Assembly (NCBI RefSeq): GCF_003028415.1
Contig: NZ_PYSV01000008.1
Coordinates: forward strand, 111,222 to 175,221
Direction of reading: 5' to 3'
DNA length: 64,000 nucleotides
Source: Deinococcus arcticus
GTDB taxonomy: Bacteria; Deinococcota; Deinococci; Deinococcales; Deinococcaceae
In this document: positions 34,808 to 43,750 of the stretch, in pieces
How positions within the stretch are numbered: position 1 is the first letter of the stretch
Layout of the letters: each line of letters opens with the position of its first letter
Notes under the pieces: model-generated
The model's input: only the letters and a program-made list of their open reading frames with translations
The model's database searches: none
Told to the model about the DNA's origin: nothing
Position numbers and translations under genes: made by a program

Positions 34808-36370
34808 ATGACACAGCCGGGCATCGAACTTCAGGAACTGATTGCGGCCATGGAGCAGCGCCGCGCCAAGGTGGAGCAGGGCGGCGGCCCGGAGCGGCTG
34901 AAAAAGCAGAAAGCTGGCGGCAAGCTCACGGCCCGTGAGCGCATAGAGGCGCTGCTGGACCCCGGCAGCTTTCTGGAAATGGGCACCTTCGTGGAGCACC
35001 GGGGTGGGCGACTGATGCAGGGCGTGGACGCCCCCGGTGAGGGCGTGGTGACGGGCCGGGGCACCATTGACGGGCGGCAGGTCTTCGTCTTTTCGCAGGA
35101 TTTCACCGTGCTGGGTGGCTCGCTGGGCAAGATGAACGCCGCGAAGGTCACGAAAATCATGGATCTGGCCGCCAAGACCGGCTGCCCGGTCATTGGCCTG
35201 AACGACAGTGCGGGCGCCCGCATTCAGGAAGGCGTGGACAGCCTGTCGGGCTACGGCGAGATCTTTTACCGCAACGCCATCTATTCGGGCGCCATTCCGC
35301 AGATCAGCGCCATTCTGGGGCCCTGCGCGGGCGGCGCGGTGTACTCGCCGGCCCTGACCGATTTCATCCTGATGAGCGAGGGCAGCAGTTACATGTTCAT
35401 CACGGGGCCAGAGGTCATCAAGTCCGTCACCCGTGAGGACGTGACCTTTGACCAGCTGGGCGGCGCCGACGTGCACACCCGCCGCAGCGGCGTGGCGCAC
35501 CTGGAGTACGACGGCGACGAGGCCGTGCTGCGCGGCGTGCGCGACCTGCTGTCCTACCTGCCGCAGAACGCCCACGAAAAGGCCCCGGCCCTCCCCAGCC
35601 GCGACCCGGCCACCCGCACCACAGAGAAGCTGCTGGACATCGTGCTGCCGGACCAGCGCAAGCCCTACCCCATGCACGACGTGATTCACGAACTCGTGGA
35701 CGACGGCACCTTTCTGGAAATCCAGCCCGGCTGGGCCAGGAACATCATCGTGGGCTTCGCGCGCCTGAACGGCGAGTCGGTGGGCATTGTGGCGAACAAC
35801 CCGCGCGTGATGGCCGGCACGCTGAACATTGACGCTTCTGACAAGGCCGCGCGCTTTATCCGCACCTGCGACTGCTACAACATCCCCATTCTGACGCTGG
35901 TGGACGTGACCGGCTTCCTGCCCGGCGTGGCGCAGGAACACGCGGGCATCATCCGCCACGGCGCCAAGATGCTGTACGCCTACGCCGAGGCCACGGTGCC
36001 CAAGATCACCCTGATCACGCGCAAGAGTTACGGCGGGGCGTACCTCGCCATGAACAGCCGCGATATGGGCGCCGACGTGGTGTACGCGTGGCCCACCGCC
36101 GCCGTGGCCGTGATGGGCGCCGAGGGGGCCGCGAACATCGTCTACCGCCGCGAAATTGCAGGCAGCGAGAACCCCGAGGCCACCCGCGCCCAGAAAATTG
36201 CCGAGTACAAGGACGCCTTTGACAATCCGTATGTGGCTGCCAGCAAGGGCTACATTGACGATGTGATTCCGATGGAGGACACGAGGCGCATCCTGATTCA
36301 GACCTTCGAGATGCTGCGCGACAAGGAAGAGGCGAGGCCGTACAAGAAGCACGGGAATATGCCGCTGTGA
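34808..36370 (+). CDS. Acyl-CoA carboxylase carboxyltransferase (beta) subunit
   Basis: A 520-residue crotonase-fold carboxyltransferase of the PccB/MccB/AccD5 type, with N-terminal domain (GGKLTARERIEALLDPGSF, about 38-56; DSAGARIQEGVDSLSGYGE, about 132-150) and C-terminal domain (VDVTGFLPGVAQE, about 360-372; RKSYGGAYLAMNS). It moves carboxyl from biotin to propionyl-, acetyl- or methylcrotonyl-CoA; the biotin carboxylase partner is not in the window. TACCAT lies seven bases before ATG 34808, selecting it over upstream in-frame codons. An exact inverted repeat follows the stop. Confidence 0.93.
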   Translation: MTQPGIELQELIAAMEQRRAKVEQGGGPERLKKQKAGGKLTARERIEALLDPGSFLEMGTFVEHRGGRLMQGVDAPGEGVVTGRGTIDGRQVFVFSQDFTVLGGSLGKMNAAKVTKIMDLAAKTGCPVIGLNDSAGARIQEGVDSLSGYGEIFYRNAIYSGAIPQISAILGPCAGGAVYSPALTDFILMSEGSSYMFITGPEVIKSVTREDVTFDQLGGADVHTRRSGVAHLEYDGDEAVLRGVRDLLSYLPQNAHEKAPALPSRDPATRTTEKLLDIVLPDQRKPYPMHDVIHELVDDGTFLEIQPGWARNIIVGFARLNGESVGIVANNPRVMAGTLNIDASDKAARFIRTCDCYNIPILTLVDVTGFLPGVAQEHAGIIRHGAKMLYAYAEATVPKITLITRKSYGGAYLAMNSRDMGADVVYAWPTAAVAVMGAEGAANIVYRREIAGSENPEATRAQKIAEYKDAFDNPYVAASKGYIDDVIPMEDTRRILIQTFEMLRDKEEARPYKKHGNMPL

Positions 36371-36444
36371 GGGACGTGGAGAGTGGGCCGTAGGGAAGTG
36401 GGAAAAACGCAGGGGGCGCTTCCACTAACCCCTCTCCACGTCCC
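36371..36444. repeat. Inverted repeat following the carboxylase gene
   Basis: GGGACGTGGAGAG (36371-36383, starting right after the stop codon) is exactly complementary to CTCTCCACGTCCC (36432-36444). Between them is G-rich sequence of the GTGGG/GTAGGG kind seen in several gaps. It may act as a terminator. Confidence 0.6.
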
Positions 36445-36483
36445 ACTTACCGTTTCTGCACGCGGACGCGCCAGACTGCGCCT

Positions 36484-36936
<453 letters not shown>

Positions 36937-36941
36937 ACACG

Positions 36942-36982
36942 AACCGAAAGGGGGCGGCTGAATGGGCCGCCCCCTTTCGGTT
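36942..36982. terminator. Strong bidirectional terminator
   Basis: AACCGAAAGGGGGCGGC (36942-36958) pairs perfectly with GCCGCCCCCTTTCGGTT (36966-36982) around a 7-base loop, between convergent msrB and the CAP-domain gene. Confidence 0.9.
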
Positions 36983-36991
36983 GCTCCTGGT

Positions 36992-37819
36992 TTACCGGGC
37001 GCTGCCGAAATCCTGCACCCAGTAGTGGCCATAGCTGCCGCCCTGCGCGTAGCCCACGCCCAGTTCGCGGTAGCTGGCGCTCATGATGTTCTTGCAGTGG
37101 CCTTCGCTTTTCAGCCAGCCGGTCACCACCTGTTCCGGGGTGCTCTGCCCGGCGGCGATGTTCTCGGCCACCGCGCGCCACGTGTAGCCGGCGGCCGTCA
37201 CGCGCTGCGCGAAGGTGCGCCCGTCCTTGCCCGTGTGGCTGAAGTAATTCTGGGCGGCCATGTCGGCGGCGTGGCCCTGGGCCGCCTGGGTCAGCTGGGG
37301 GTTCAGGCTCAGGGCCGGCACCGGGGCGTAGGCGGCGCTGCCACAGGTGGCGCCCGCCGCACGCGCGGCGTTGGTCAGGTCCAGCACCCGCTGGGCGAAG
37401 CCCGCCGCGGGTGGAGTGGGGGTGGGCGCCGGGGCCGCCGCGCCCACCGTTACCGGAAAGTCCAGAAAGGCCGAAGGCCGGCTGCTCAGCGCGGCCCGCA
37501 CGGTGGCGCTGCCGGCGCCGGTGGCGGTGACCAGGCCGCTCTGGTTCACCGTCACCACGGCGGCGTTGCTGCTGGTCCAGGTCAGCTGGCCGGGCTGCGC
37601 GGGTTGCCCGTTCACCGTCACGCGCAGTTGCAGCGTCTGACCGGGCGTCAGGGCAATGGGGGTGGCCACCGCCTGCGCGGCCAAGGTGTCGGCCACGTTG
37701 CCGCTGTGGCCTCCTGGGGTCTGACCTTCCGCCCCGGGGGCGCTGGGGCCTGCGCCGCAGGCAGCGAGGGTCAGGGCGAGCAGCACCAGGCTGGCAGAAC
37801 GCGGCAGGGCAAAGCGCAT
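36992..37819 (-). CDS. Lipoprotein with Ig-like (BIG2-type) and CAP/SCP domains
   Basis: A 275-residue protein with lipoprotein signal (lipobox LAAC, about 18-21), a bacterial Ig-like domain (about 50-125; LTWTSSNAAVVTVNQSGLVTA is split across its core), a Pro-rich linker, and a C-terminal CAP (PR-1/SCP-like) domain with NYFSHTGKDGRTFAQRV, WRAVAENIAAG and EGHCKNIMSASYRELGVGYA. The CAP cavity residues His/Glu/His are present. CAP proteins are secreted, roles vary and are mostly unknown. The four Cys of the mature form may pair. Its upstream region has a palindrome (see 37853-37994). Confidence 0.88.
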   Translation of the reverse strand: MRFALPRSASLVLLALTLAACGAGPSAPGAEGQTPGGHSGNVADTLAAQAVATPIALTPGQTLQLRVTVNGQPAQPGQLTWTSSNAAVVTVNQSGLVTATGAGSATVRAALSSRPSAFLDFPVTVGAAAPAPTPTPPAAGFAQRVLDLTNAARAAGATCGSAAYAPVPALSLNPQLTQAAQGHAADMAAQNYFSHTGKDGRTFAQRVTAAGYTWRAVAENIAAGQSTPEQVVTGWLKSEGHCKNIMSASYRELGVGYAQGGSYGHYWVQDFGSAR

Positions 37820-37852
37820 GCCTGTATTAGAACCGCTTCAAGCCTCCATAAA

Positions 37853-37994
37853 CATGAGGTGAAGGCTCTCATGTCTCATGCCATCCGCCGAGCTGACTGA
37901 GCGCAAAAATGCCCATGTTTTGCCAGAATTCTCACAGGTGGTGTTTCTCATGGAAGGCACATCATGCGGGCCTGTGGTGAGAAGAATCTCACAG
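37853..37994. promoter_or_regulatory. Palindrome and direct repeats upstream of the CAP lipoprotein gene
   Basis: In the gap 37820-38069, ACATGAG (37853-37859) and CTCATGT (37869-37875) form a 7-bp inverted repeat 34 bases before the CAP gene start. Further away, AGAATTCTCACAG (37925-37937) and AGAATCTCACAG (37983-37994) are near-identical direct repeats 58 bases apart (start to start). They may be regulator sites; no protein can be named. Confidence 0.4.
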
Positions 37995-38069
37995 CGCTGG
38001 CCGATTTGAGCGTGGGTTCAAGAGACCTGCAGCCCAGACCTCAGTTTCTCCGGAGAGCCCCTGCCCCAG

Positions 38070-38738
38070 TCACGACGGCAGCAGGCTGAAAAACACGGCC
38101 TCGCCCGGGGCCTCAAAGTCCTCGGGGGTCCAGGCGGTCAGTAGAGGTTCGCCCAGCGCGGCGGCGGTGTTCAGCAGCGCCGCCGCCACAGCCGGCTCTG
38201 CGGCCCCCCACAGCAGCGCGGCGCCGCCCCGGCCCTGGGCCTGCCACAGCAGGGCCCCCACCGCCTCCTCCTGCCGGTAGGCCAGCAGGGGCAGGAAGCC
38301 GCGCGTTCCTTCCAGCCGGGCCCCCAGCTGCCGGGCCAGTGGGGGGCCCCAGCCCGGCGTGCCCCGGCTCCCGGCCAGTGCCTGCGCCCAGAGCCCCAGA
38401 TGCAGGCGTGAAATCTGTTCCACCACCACTTCAGCGGCCTCAGGGCCGGTTGGTGGCAGAGGCTGGGGGCTCCAGGGCCCCACCCGCAGGGTCGCCACCA
38501 CTTGGGCACCCGCCAGGGGCGCGGCCGAGGCCACCAGGGCTGGCAGCTCATGGGCTGCGTGCCACTGCGCAGTTGCCCGCAGGGCGGCCGGGCCGGGGTC
38601 GGCCGGCAGGTAGGTGGCGTTGAGGGCCAGCACATTCACGCCGGGCGTGAGCAGCGTCACCGCGCCGTCCTGCTCGCGCTGCAGGGTGGACAGCGGCGCG
38701 TGGTACGTCAGCAACTGGGCCAGGGCCGGGGGCAGCAT
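38070..38738 (-). CDS. Hypothetical cytoplasmic protein
   Basis: The 222-residue product is Ala/Leu-rich with no signal peptide, membrane helix or Cys. Motifs: LTYHAPLSTLQREQDGAV at the start, LLAYRQEEAVGALLWQAQGRG (in two parts, near 155-175) and a C-terminal AVFFSLLPS. Alternating strands and helices faintly recall acetyltransferase-like proteins, but the acetyl-CoA motif is not evident, so no family is assigned. TACCCT lies seven bases before ATG 38738 on the minus strand; a much longer overlapping open frame continues upstream but is a shadow of the divergent gene and repeat. Confidence 0.65.
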   Translation of the reverse strand: MLPPALAQLLTYHAPLSTLQREQDGAVTLLTPGVNVLALNATYLPADPGPAALRATAQWHAAHELPALVASAAPLAGAQVVATLRVGPWSPQPLPPTGPEAAEVVVEQISRLHLGLWAQALAGSRGTPGWGPPLARQLGARLEGTRGFLPLLAYRQEEAVGALLWQAQGRGGAALLWGAAEPAVAAALLNTAAALGEPLLTAWTPEDFEAPGEAVFFSLLPS

Positions 38739-38846
38739 GGGCTTCAGGGTACGGGGCGGCCGGGCGGCCATTCTTAAGCGGCCCCAGGGGCCAGGGCACA
38801 TCTTTGCCACGCCGCGCCGTGCTGCCATGGCCTCACAGGAGGTTCC

Positions 38847-39350
38847 ATGAACGACCACCCCAATCTGCCGGCCCTGCCCGCTACCCCACCCGAGGCCGCG
38901 CCGCCCCGCCTGCCCCGCTGGGCCGCGCTGACCCTGGCCGGGCTGGCTGGGGCCGTGACCGTGAATCTGCTGAACGAGGGGGTGCGCCGCGTGCTGCCCC
39001 ACGCCCCGCGCATGGAGGTCATTGGCGAGCGGGCCCTGAGCGCCGGGTTGCTGGCCCTGGGTCAGGAGCCGCCGCGCGGCCGGGCGCTGTACGCCACCAC
39101 CCTGGCTGCTGACCTGGCGTCCAACACGGTCTATTACGCTCTGGCTGGGCTGGGCGGCGCGGCCCGCGCACCTGCGCTGGGCACGGCTCTGGGCGTGGCC
39201 GCTGGTGTGGGCGGCGCCGCGCTGCCCCCCCGCCTGGGCCTGGGCCACCAGCCCCACGAGCGCCCGCAGACGCTGCTGCTGACCGCCGCGTGGTACACGC
39301 TGGGTGGGCTGGTGGCGGGGGCGGTGTACCGGAAGCTGGAAGGGGAGTAA
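38847..39350 (+). CDS. Small membrane protein of unknown function
   Basis: A 167-residue protein with a Pro-rich N terminus (about 1-25) and four likely hydrophobic segments (about 28-42, 88-105, 107-125, 145-162). No family recognised; glycine-rich helices suggest a multi-helix membrane bundle. AGGAGG lies about six bases before the ATG. Its TAA stop coincides with the first three bases of repeat copy 3 (TAATACGGAC where others read TGATACGGAC), so the repeat appears to supply the present end of the gene. Confidence 0.65.
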   Translation: MNDHPNLPALPATPPEAAPPRLPRWAALTLAGLAGAVTVNLLNEGVRRVLPHAPRMEVIGERALSAGLLALGQEPPRGRALYATTLAADLASNTVYYALAGLGGAARAPALGTALGVAAGVGGAALPPRLGLGHQPHERPQTLLLTAAWYTLGGLVAGAVYRKLEGE

Positions 39351-39531
39351 TACGGACGGCCGTCCATTTCCGTACCATCCGGGAAGAAGGGGGATGTTCC
39401 CCGCCTTCGGCGCTGCTCCAGCCCAATTCCCGGAAATCCGCATGTGTTCCTTCTCTGCTCCGCAGCTCTTCGAGTCCCTCCGGTCGAAAAAATTCCGTAA
39501 TGTGTTACGGAATTTTTCGGAAGCCATATAA
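39348..39531 (+). repeat. Structured interspersed repeat, copy 3
   Basis: Begins TAATACGGACGGCCGTCC (its left stem is the perfect palindrome GGACGGCCGTCC), shares the core GTTCCCCGCCTTCGGCGCTG with copies 1 and 4, has middle stem CATCC/GGATG and a terminal stem AAAATTCCGTAA / TTACGGAATTTT with TGTG loop, and ends CCATATAA, an imperfect inversion of its start. It is about 20 bases longer than the others, with GCTCCGCAGCTCTTCGAGTC inserted before the terminal stem. The rest of the gap (39532-39702) is G-rich. Confidence 0.85.
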
Positions 39532-39658
39532 GGGAGGCGGGGAATAGGAGGCGGTGCGCGGGAAAGGAGGGGTGACGGGGGTGGAGGCTCAGGGTGGGCT
39601 TGACACCAGGAAGCTGTGGCCGTAGCTCTTGAACCGCACCCCACACCCCGCTAACCAC

Positions 39659-39686
39659 AAAGCCCCCCGTCACCACGACAGGGGGC
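39659..39686 (-). terminator. Terminator of the AAA+ ATPase gene
   Basis: On the minus strand GCCCCC (39686-39681) and GGGGGC (39667-39662) pair around a 13-base loop and are followed by TTT, 17 bases after the ATPase stop. The stem is short, so strength is uncertain. Confidence 0.55.
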
Positions 39687-39702
39687 CTGTTTTATGCCCG
39701 GC

Positions 39703-41154
<1,452 letters not shown>

Positions 41155-41235
41155 GATGGGCGAAAACGTACCACGCGCCCGGGGACGGGAATGTGCGGCT
41201 TGCTGGCAAGCGGGGCCCAGGACAATCCGCCCCCC

Positions 41236-41260
41236 ACCGTACCATTCGGTATGGTACGGT
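41236..41260. promoter_or_regulatory. Operator for the TetR-family regulator, overlapping its promoter
   Basis: A perfect inverted repeat ACCGTACCAT-N5-ATGGTACGGT. The last six bases, TACGGT, also fit the -10 element and lie nine bases before the ATG at 41270, so repressor binding would block transcription. The other side faces the AAA+ ATPase gene 82 bases away. Confidence 0.85.
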
Positions 41261-41269
41261 TCGGGTGTC

Positions 41270-41827
41270 ATGGCCCGAACCTCAAAAACCGACTGGCTGG
41301 ATGCGGGGCTGGGGGTGCTGACCGCCCAGGGCGAGGGCGGCCTGACCGTGGAGGGGCTCTCAACCTTCATGGGGCTGACCAAGGGGTCCTTTTACCACCA
41401 TTTCGCCAGCCTGAGCGCCTATAAAGCCGCGCTGCTGACGCACCTGGACCATGTGGGCTTTGCCGACGTGGTGAACACCATTGACCCCCGGCTGCCCCCC
41501 GCCGGGCAACTGCAGGCTCTGACCGAGCAGATCAGCCGCCGCAACCCGGCCGAGGACCGCGCTGTGCGGCTGTGGGCCGAGCGTGACCCCGGCGCCCGCG
41601 AACTGGTGCGGCCGGTGGATGAGCGGCGGCTGCAGTACCTGGGCGAGCTGTTCACGGCCATCGTGGGCGATCCGCACCAGGGCCGCCTGCTGGCCCGGCT
41701 GGGCTACGCCGTGTACCTGGGCGCCGCCCAGATGCACCCGCCCATTCAGGGCGAGGAATACCGCCAGATCAGTACGTTGCTCTACCAGTTGCTGCCCGGC
41801 CGCGCCGCGCCTTTGCCCGAGCCCTAA
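41270..41827 (+). CDS. TetR/AcrR-family transcriptional regulator
   Basis: The 185-residue protein has the TetR helix-turn-helix ([21 protein letters not shown], spanning about 24-44, shown here as [11 protein letters not shown] then TKGSFYHHF) and a helical ligand-binding C-terminal domain. The perfect palindrome in its promoter implies autorepression. It begins a three-gene operon with a DUF6463-like membrane protein and an NAD(P)-binding epimerase-like protein, which are the likely regulated functions. The ligand is unknown. ATG 41270 has no Shine-Dalgarno sequence. Confidence 0.9.
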   Translation: MARTSKTDWLDAGLGVLTAQGEGGLTVEGLSTFMGLTKGSFYHHFASLSAYKAALLTHLDHVGFADVVNTIDPRLPPAGQLQALTEQISRRNPAEDRAVRLWAERDPGARELVRPVDERRLQYLGELFTAIVGDPHQGRLLARLGYAVYLGAAQMHPPIQGEEYRQISTLLYQLLPGRAAPLPEP

Positions 41828-41845
41828 GCCCTCAGGAGGATGGAG

Positions 41846-42205
41846 ATGACACGAGCAAGTCGCTGGCTGCGGGGTCTGGCCCTGCTGCATCTGGCCGTTG
41901 GGGTGGTGCTGTACCGCGAACCGCTGCTGGCCTGGTTGCAGGCCGGGGTGGTGGGGGCCATTGACCCCCACTGGGACCGCATGGCGGCCTTCTGGTTCCT
42001 GCTGTACGGCGCGCTGCTGTACGGCCAGGGCCAGCTGGCCGCCGCCTTCGAGACCCGGCGCGAACCGCTGCCCCGCGCCTTTGTGCAGGGCTGGCTGCTA
42101 ACCGGGCTGCTGGGCAGTATGGCAATGCCCCTCAGCGGCCTGCCGCTGGTGGCCCTGGCCGCCGCCCTGAGCCTGCGGGCGCGCCCGCTGCGGGGAGCGC
42201 CATGA
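41846..42205 (+). CDS. DUF6463-like small membrane protein
   Basis: A 119-residue protein with four predicted membrane helices (about 9-28, 45-62, 78-95, 97-112). The pattern LRGLALLHLAVGV...DPHWDRMAAFWFLLYGALL matches the DUF6463 family from memory; function unknown. AGGAGG (41834-41839) abuts an earlier in-frame ATG at 41840 and is correctly spaced from ATG 41846, which is therefore chosen. It is 18 bases after the tetR-type gene and overlaps the next gene by four bases (ATGA), so all three are cotranscribed. Confidence 0.75.
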   Translation: MTRASRWLRGLALLHLAVGVVLYREPLLAWLQAGVVGAIDPHWDRMAAFWFLLYGALLYGQGQLAAAFETRREPLPRAFVQGWLLTGLLGSMAMPLSGLPLVALAAALSLRARPLRGAP

Positions 42206-42954
42206 CCCGCGTGGTGGTCACGGGCGCCAGCGGCACCCTGGGGCGGCACCTGCTGCCGCTGCTGCAGGCCGCCGGCGCCGAGGTGGTGGCCCTGAGCCGC
42301 CGCCCCCGCGCCTCCCAGTCCGGGCTGACCTGGGTAGAGGGCGATCTGGAGCAGCCCGGCACCCTGGAGGCCGCGCTGCGTCCAGGCGACGTGCTGGTGC
42401 ATCTGGCCACCCAGCCGCTGAGGGCGGGCACCGACGTGGCCCTCACCGGGCGGGTGGTGCAGGCCGCGCAGGCGGCCGGCGCAGCCCACCTGGTCTACAT
42501 GAGCATTGCGGGCCTGGAAGGCTTGCAGGGCGCGCCCTACTACCGCGACAAGTGGGCGGCCGAGCGGCTGGTGGAAGGCAGCGGGGTGCCCTTCACGATT
42601 CTGCGCACCACACAGTTCCACGAATTTGCCGATGAGCTGCTGCGCCGCCTGACCCTGCCGGGGCCGGTCACGCTGGTGCCGGCAGGCGTGACCCTGCAGC
42701 CGCTGGCTGCCCGCAGCGCCGCGCAGCGCCTGTGCGCCCTGGGTCTGGGCGCGCCTGCGGGCCGGGTGCCCGAGCTGTGTGGGCCCCAGGCCCTGACCTT
42801 TCCAGAACTGGCGCGCGCCCGGGGCCTGCAACGGGTGCTGAGCCTCCCGCTGCCGGTGCCCCTGTTCCGGGCGTGGCGCGGTGGGGCGGCGGTGCCGCAG
42901 GGCGCGCAGGTGGCTGGCCCGTCCTGGGCCGAGTGGGCGCACACGGCCCCGTAG
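42202..42954 (+). CDS. NAD(P)-binding (NmrA/SDR-type) protein
   Basis: The 250-residue protein has an N-terminal Rossmann motif VVVTGASGTLGRHLLPLL (about 4-21; GxxGxxG) and the atypical-SDR block PYYRDKWAAERLVEGSGVPFTILR (in two parts, about 113-136) with Tyr and Lys. Proteins of this type act as NAD(P)H-dependent reductases, quinone reductases or redox sensors. Its place as last gene of a TetR-controlled operon suggests inducible handling of a small electrophile or dye; this is inference. ATG overlaps the preceding stop. Confidence 0.85.
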   Translation: MTRVVVTGASGTLGRHLLPLLQAAGAEVVALSRRPRASQSGLTWVEGDLEQPGTLEAALRPGDVLVHLATQPLRAGTDVALTGRVVQAAQAAGAAHLVYMSIAGLEGLQGAPYYRDKWAAERLVEGSGVPFTILRTTQFHEFADELLRRLTLPGPVTLVPAGVTLQPLAARSAAQRLCALGLGAPAGRVPELCGPQALTFPELARARGLQRVLSLPLPVPLFRAWRGGAAVPQGAQVAGPSWAEWAHTAP

Positions 42955-43068
42955 GGGGAACGCCGTGCAGAGTTGTCCGTTCGGTCAAAGCTGGCCCCCA
43001 GGGCGGGGGCGGGTCCTCTTCCGGCCGGCACGAGAACGGCGGGCGGCCGGCGGTGCCCACCGCTGTGA

Positions 43069-43593
43069 TCAGGAGGAGCCGTCTGCGTCTGCACTGGCCT
43101 GCTGGTCTTCTAATGCCTTGTAGGCGCACACTGCGGCCAGGGCGGCGAGTTCCAGGGGCACCCCGGGGGCGTCCAGCTGCACGTCCTTGCCCTCAAACCG
43201 GCCGCCAATCCGGCCCACCAGCCGCGCGCCCTCGCTGCTCAGGTGGACGTCCTTGCCGTGCACCTGCCCCGAGAAACGCCCCTGCACCTGGCCCTCACGG
43301 ATGTCCAGCCGCACGTCGTCGCCATTCACGCGCCCGCCCAGCCGCACGTCGTCGCCATTCACGCGCCCGCCCAGCCGCACCGTCACCTGCTGGGGGCTGG
43401 CCTCGCCAGTGGCGCCGAAGCCCACAAAGTCGCCCCCAATGCGGCCCGTCACGGCGCCGGCCTGCAGGCTCAGCCGGATGTCCTTGCCCTCAAAGCGCCC
43501 GCCGATGCGGCCGCTGAGCTGCTGGCCATCCCAGGTGGCGTGCAGATCGTATCCCGTAGAAACGCCCCCAATGCGGCCGTGCAGTTCGCTCAT
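43069..43593 (-). CDS. GRIGG-repeat protein of unknown function
   Basis: The 174-residue protein consists mostly of short strand repeats: GRIGG or RLGG recurs about every 11-20 residues (HGRIGGVSTGYDL, SGRIGGRFEGKDIRL, TGRIGGDFVGF, RLGGRVNGDDVRL twice, VGRIGGRFEGKDVQL). The pattern suggests a beta-solenoid in the manner of bactofilins or adhesin stalks, but no family is recognised. There is no signal peptide; a short hydrophobic C-terminal part (ELAALAAVCAYKAL) ends it. One repeat has been exactly duplicated at DNA level (see 43311-43376). Confidence 0.75.
   Translation of the reverse strand: MSELHGRIGGVSTGYDLHATWDGQQLSGRIGGRFEGKDIRLSLQAGAVTGRIGGDFVGFGATGEASPQQVTVRLGGRVNGDDVRLGGRVNGDDVRLDIREGQVQGRFSGQVHGKDVHLSSEGARLVGRIGGRFEGKDVQLDAPGVPLELAALAAVCAYKALEDQQASADADGSS
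43311..43376. repeat. Exact 33-bp tandem duplication inside the GRIGG-repeat gene
   Basis: Bases 43311-43343 and 43344-43376 are identical, encoding 11 residues twice (GGRVNGDDVRL in protein). Identity at every position, including third codon bases, points to a recent duplication or slippage. Confidence 0.9.
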
Positions 43594-43750
43594 GCCTGGA
43601 GATACGGCCCCAGGCGGCGGCCGGTTGCGCGGGCGCTGACCGCCGCGCGGCCGTCGCCTGAACGGCGCGCACGGTGCGGGCCATTCCCAGCGCCAGTTCC
43701 AGCCCCGCGTGCCAGAAGGGCAACTTGAGGCAGGGGCCGCCTGGGTCGCG

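Noticed and set aside
43594..43723. Possible small minus-strand gene beginning MPFWHAGLELALGMARTV
   Set aside because: The frame soon runs into the GRIGG-repeat gene in another frame, lacks a ribosome-binding site and family, and is short; it could be a remnant but cannot be supported.
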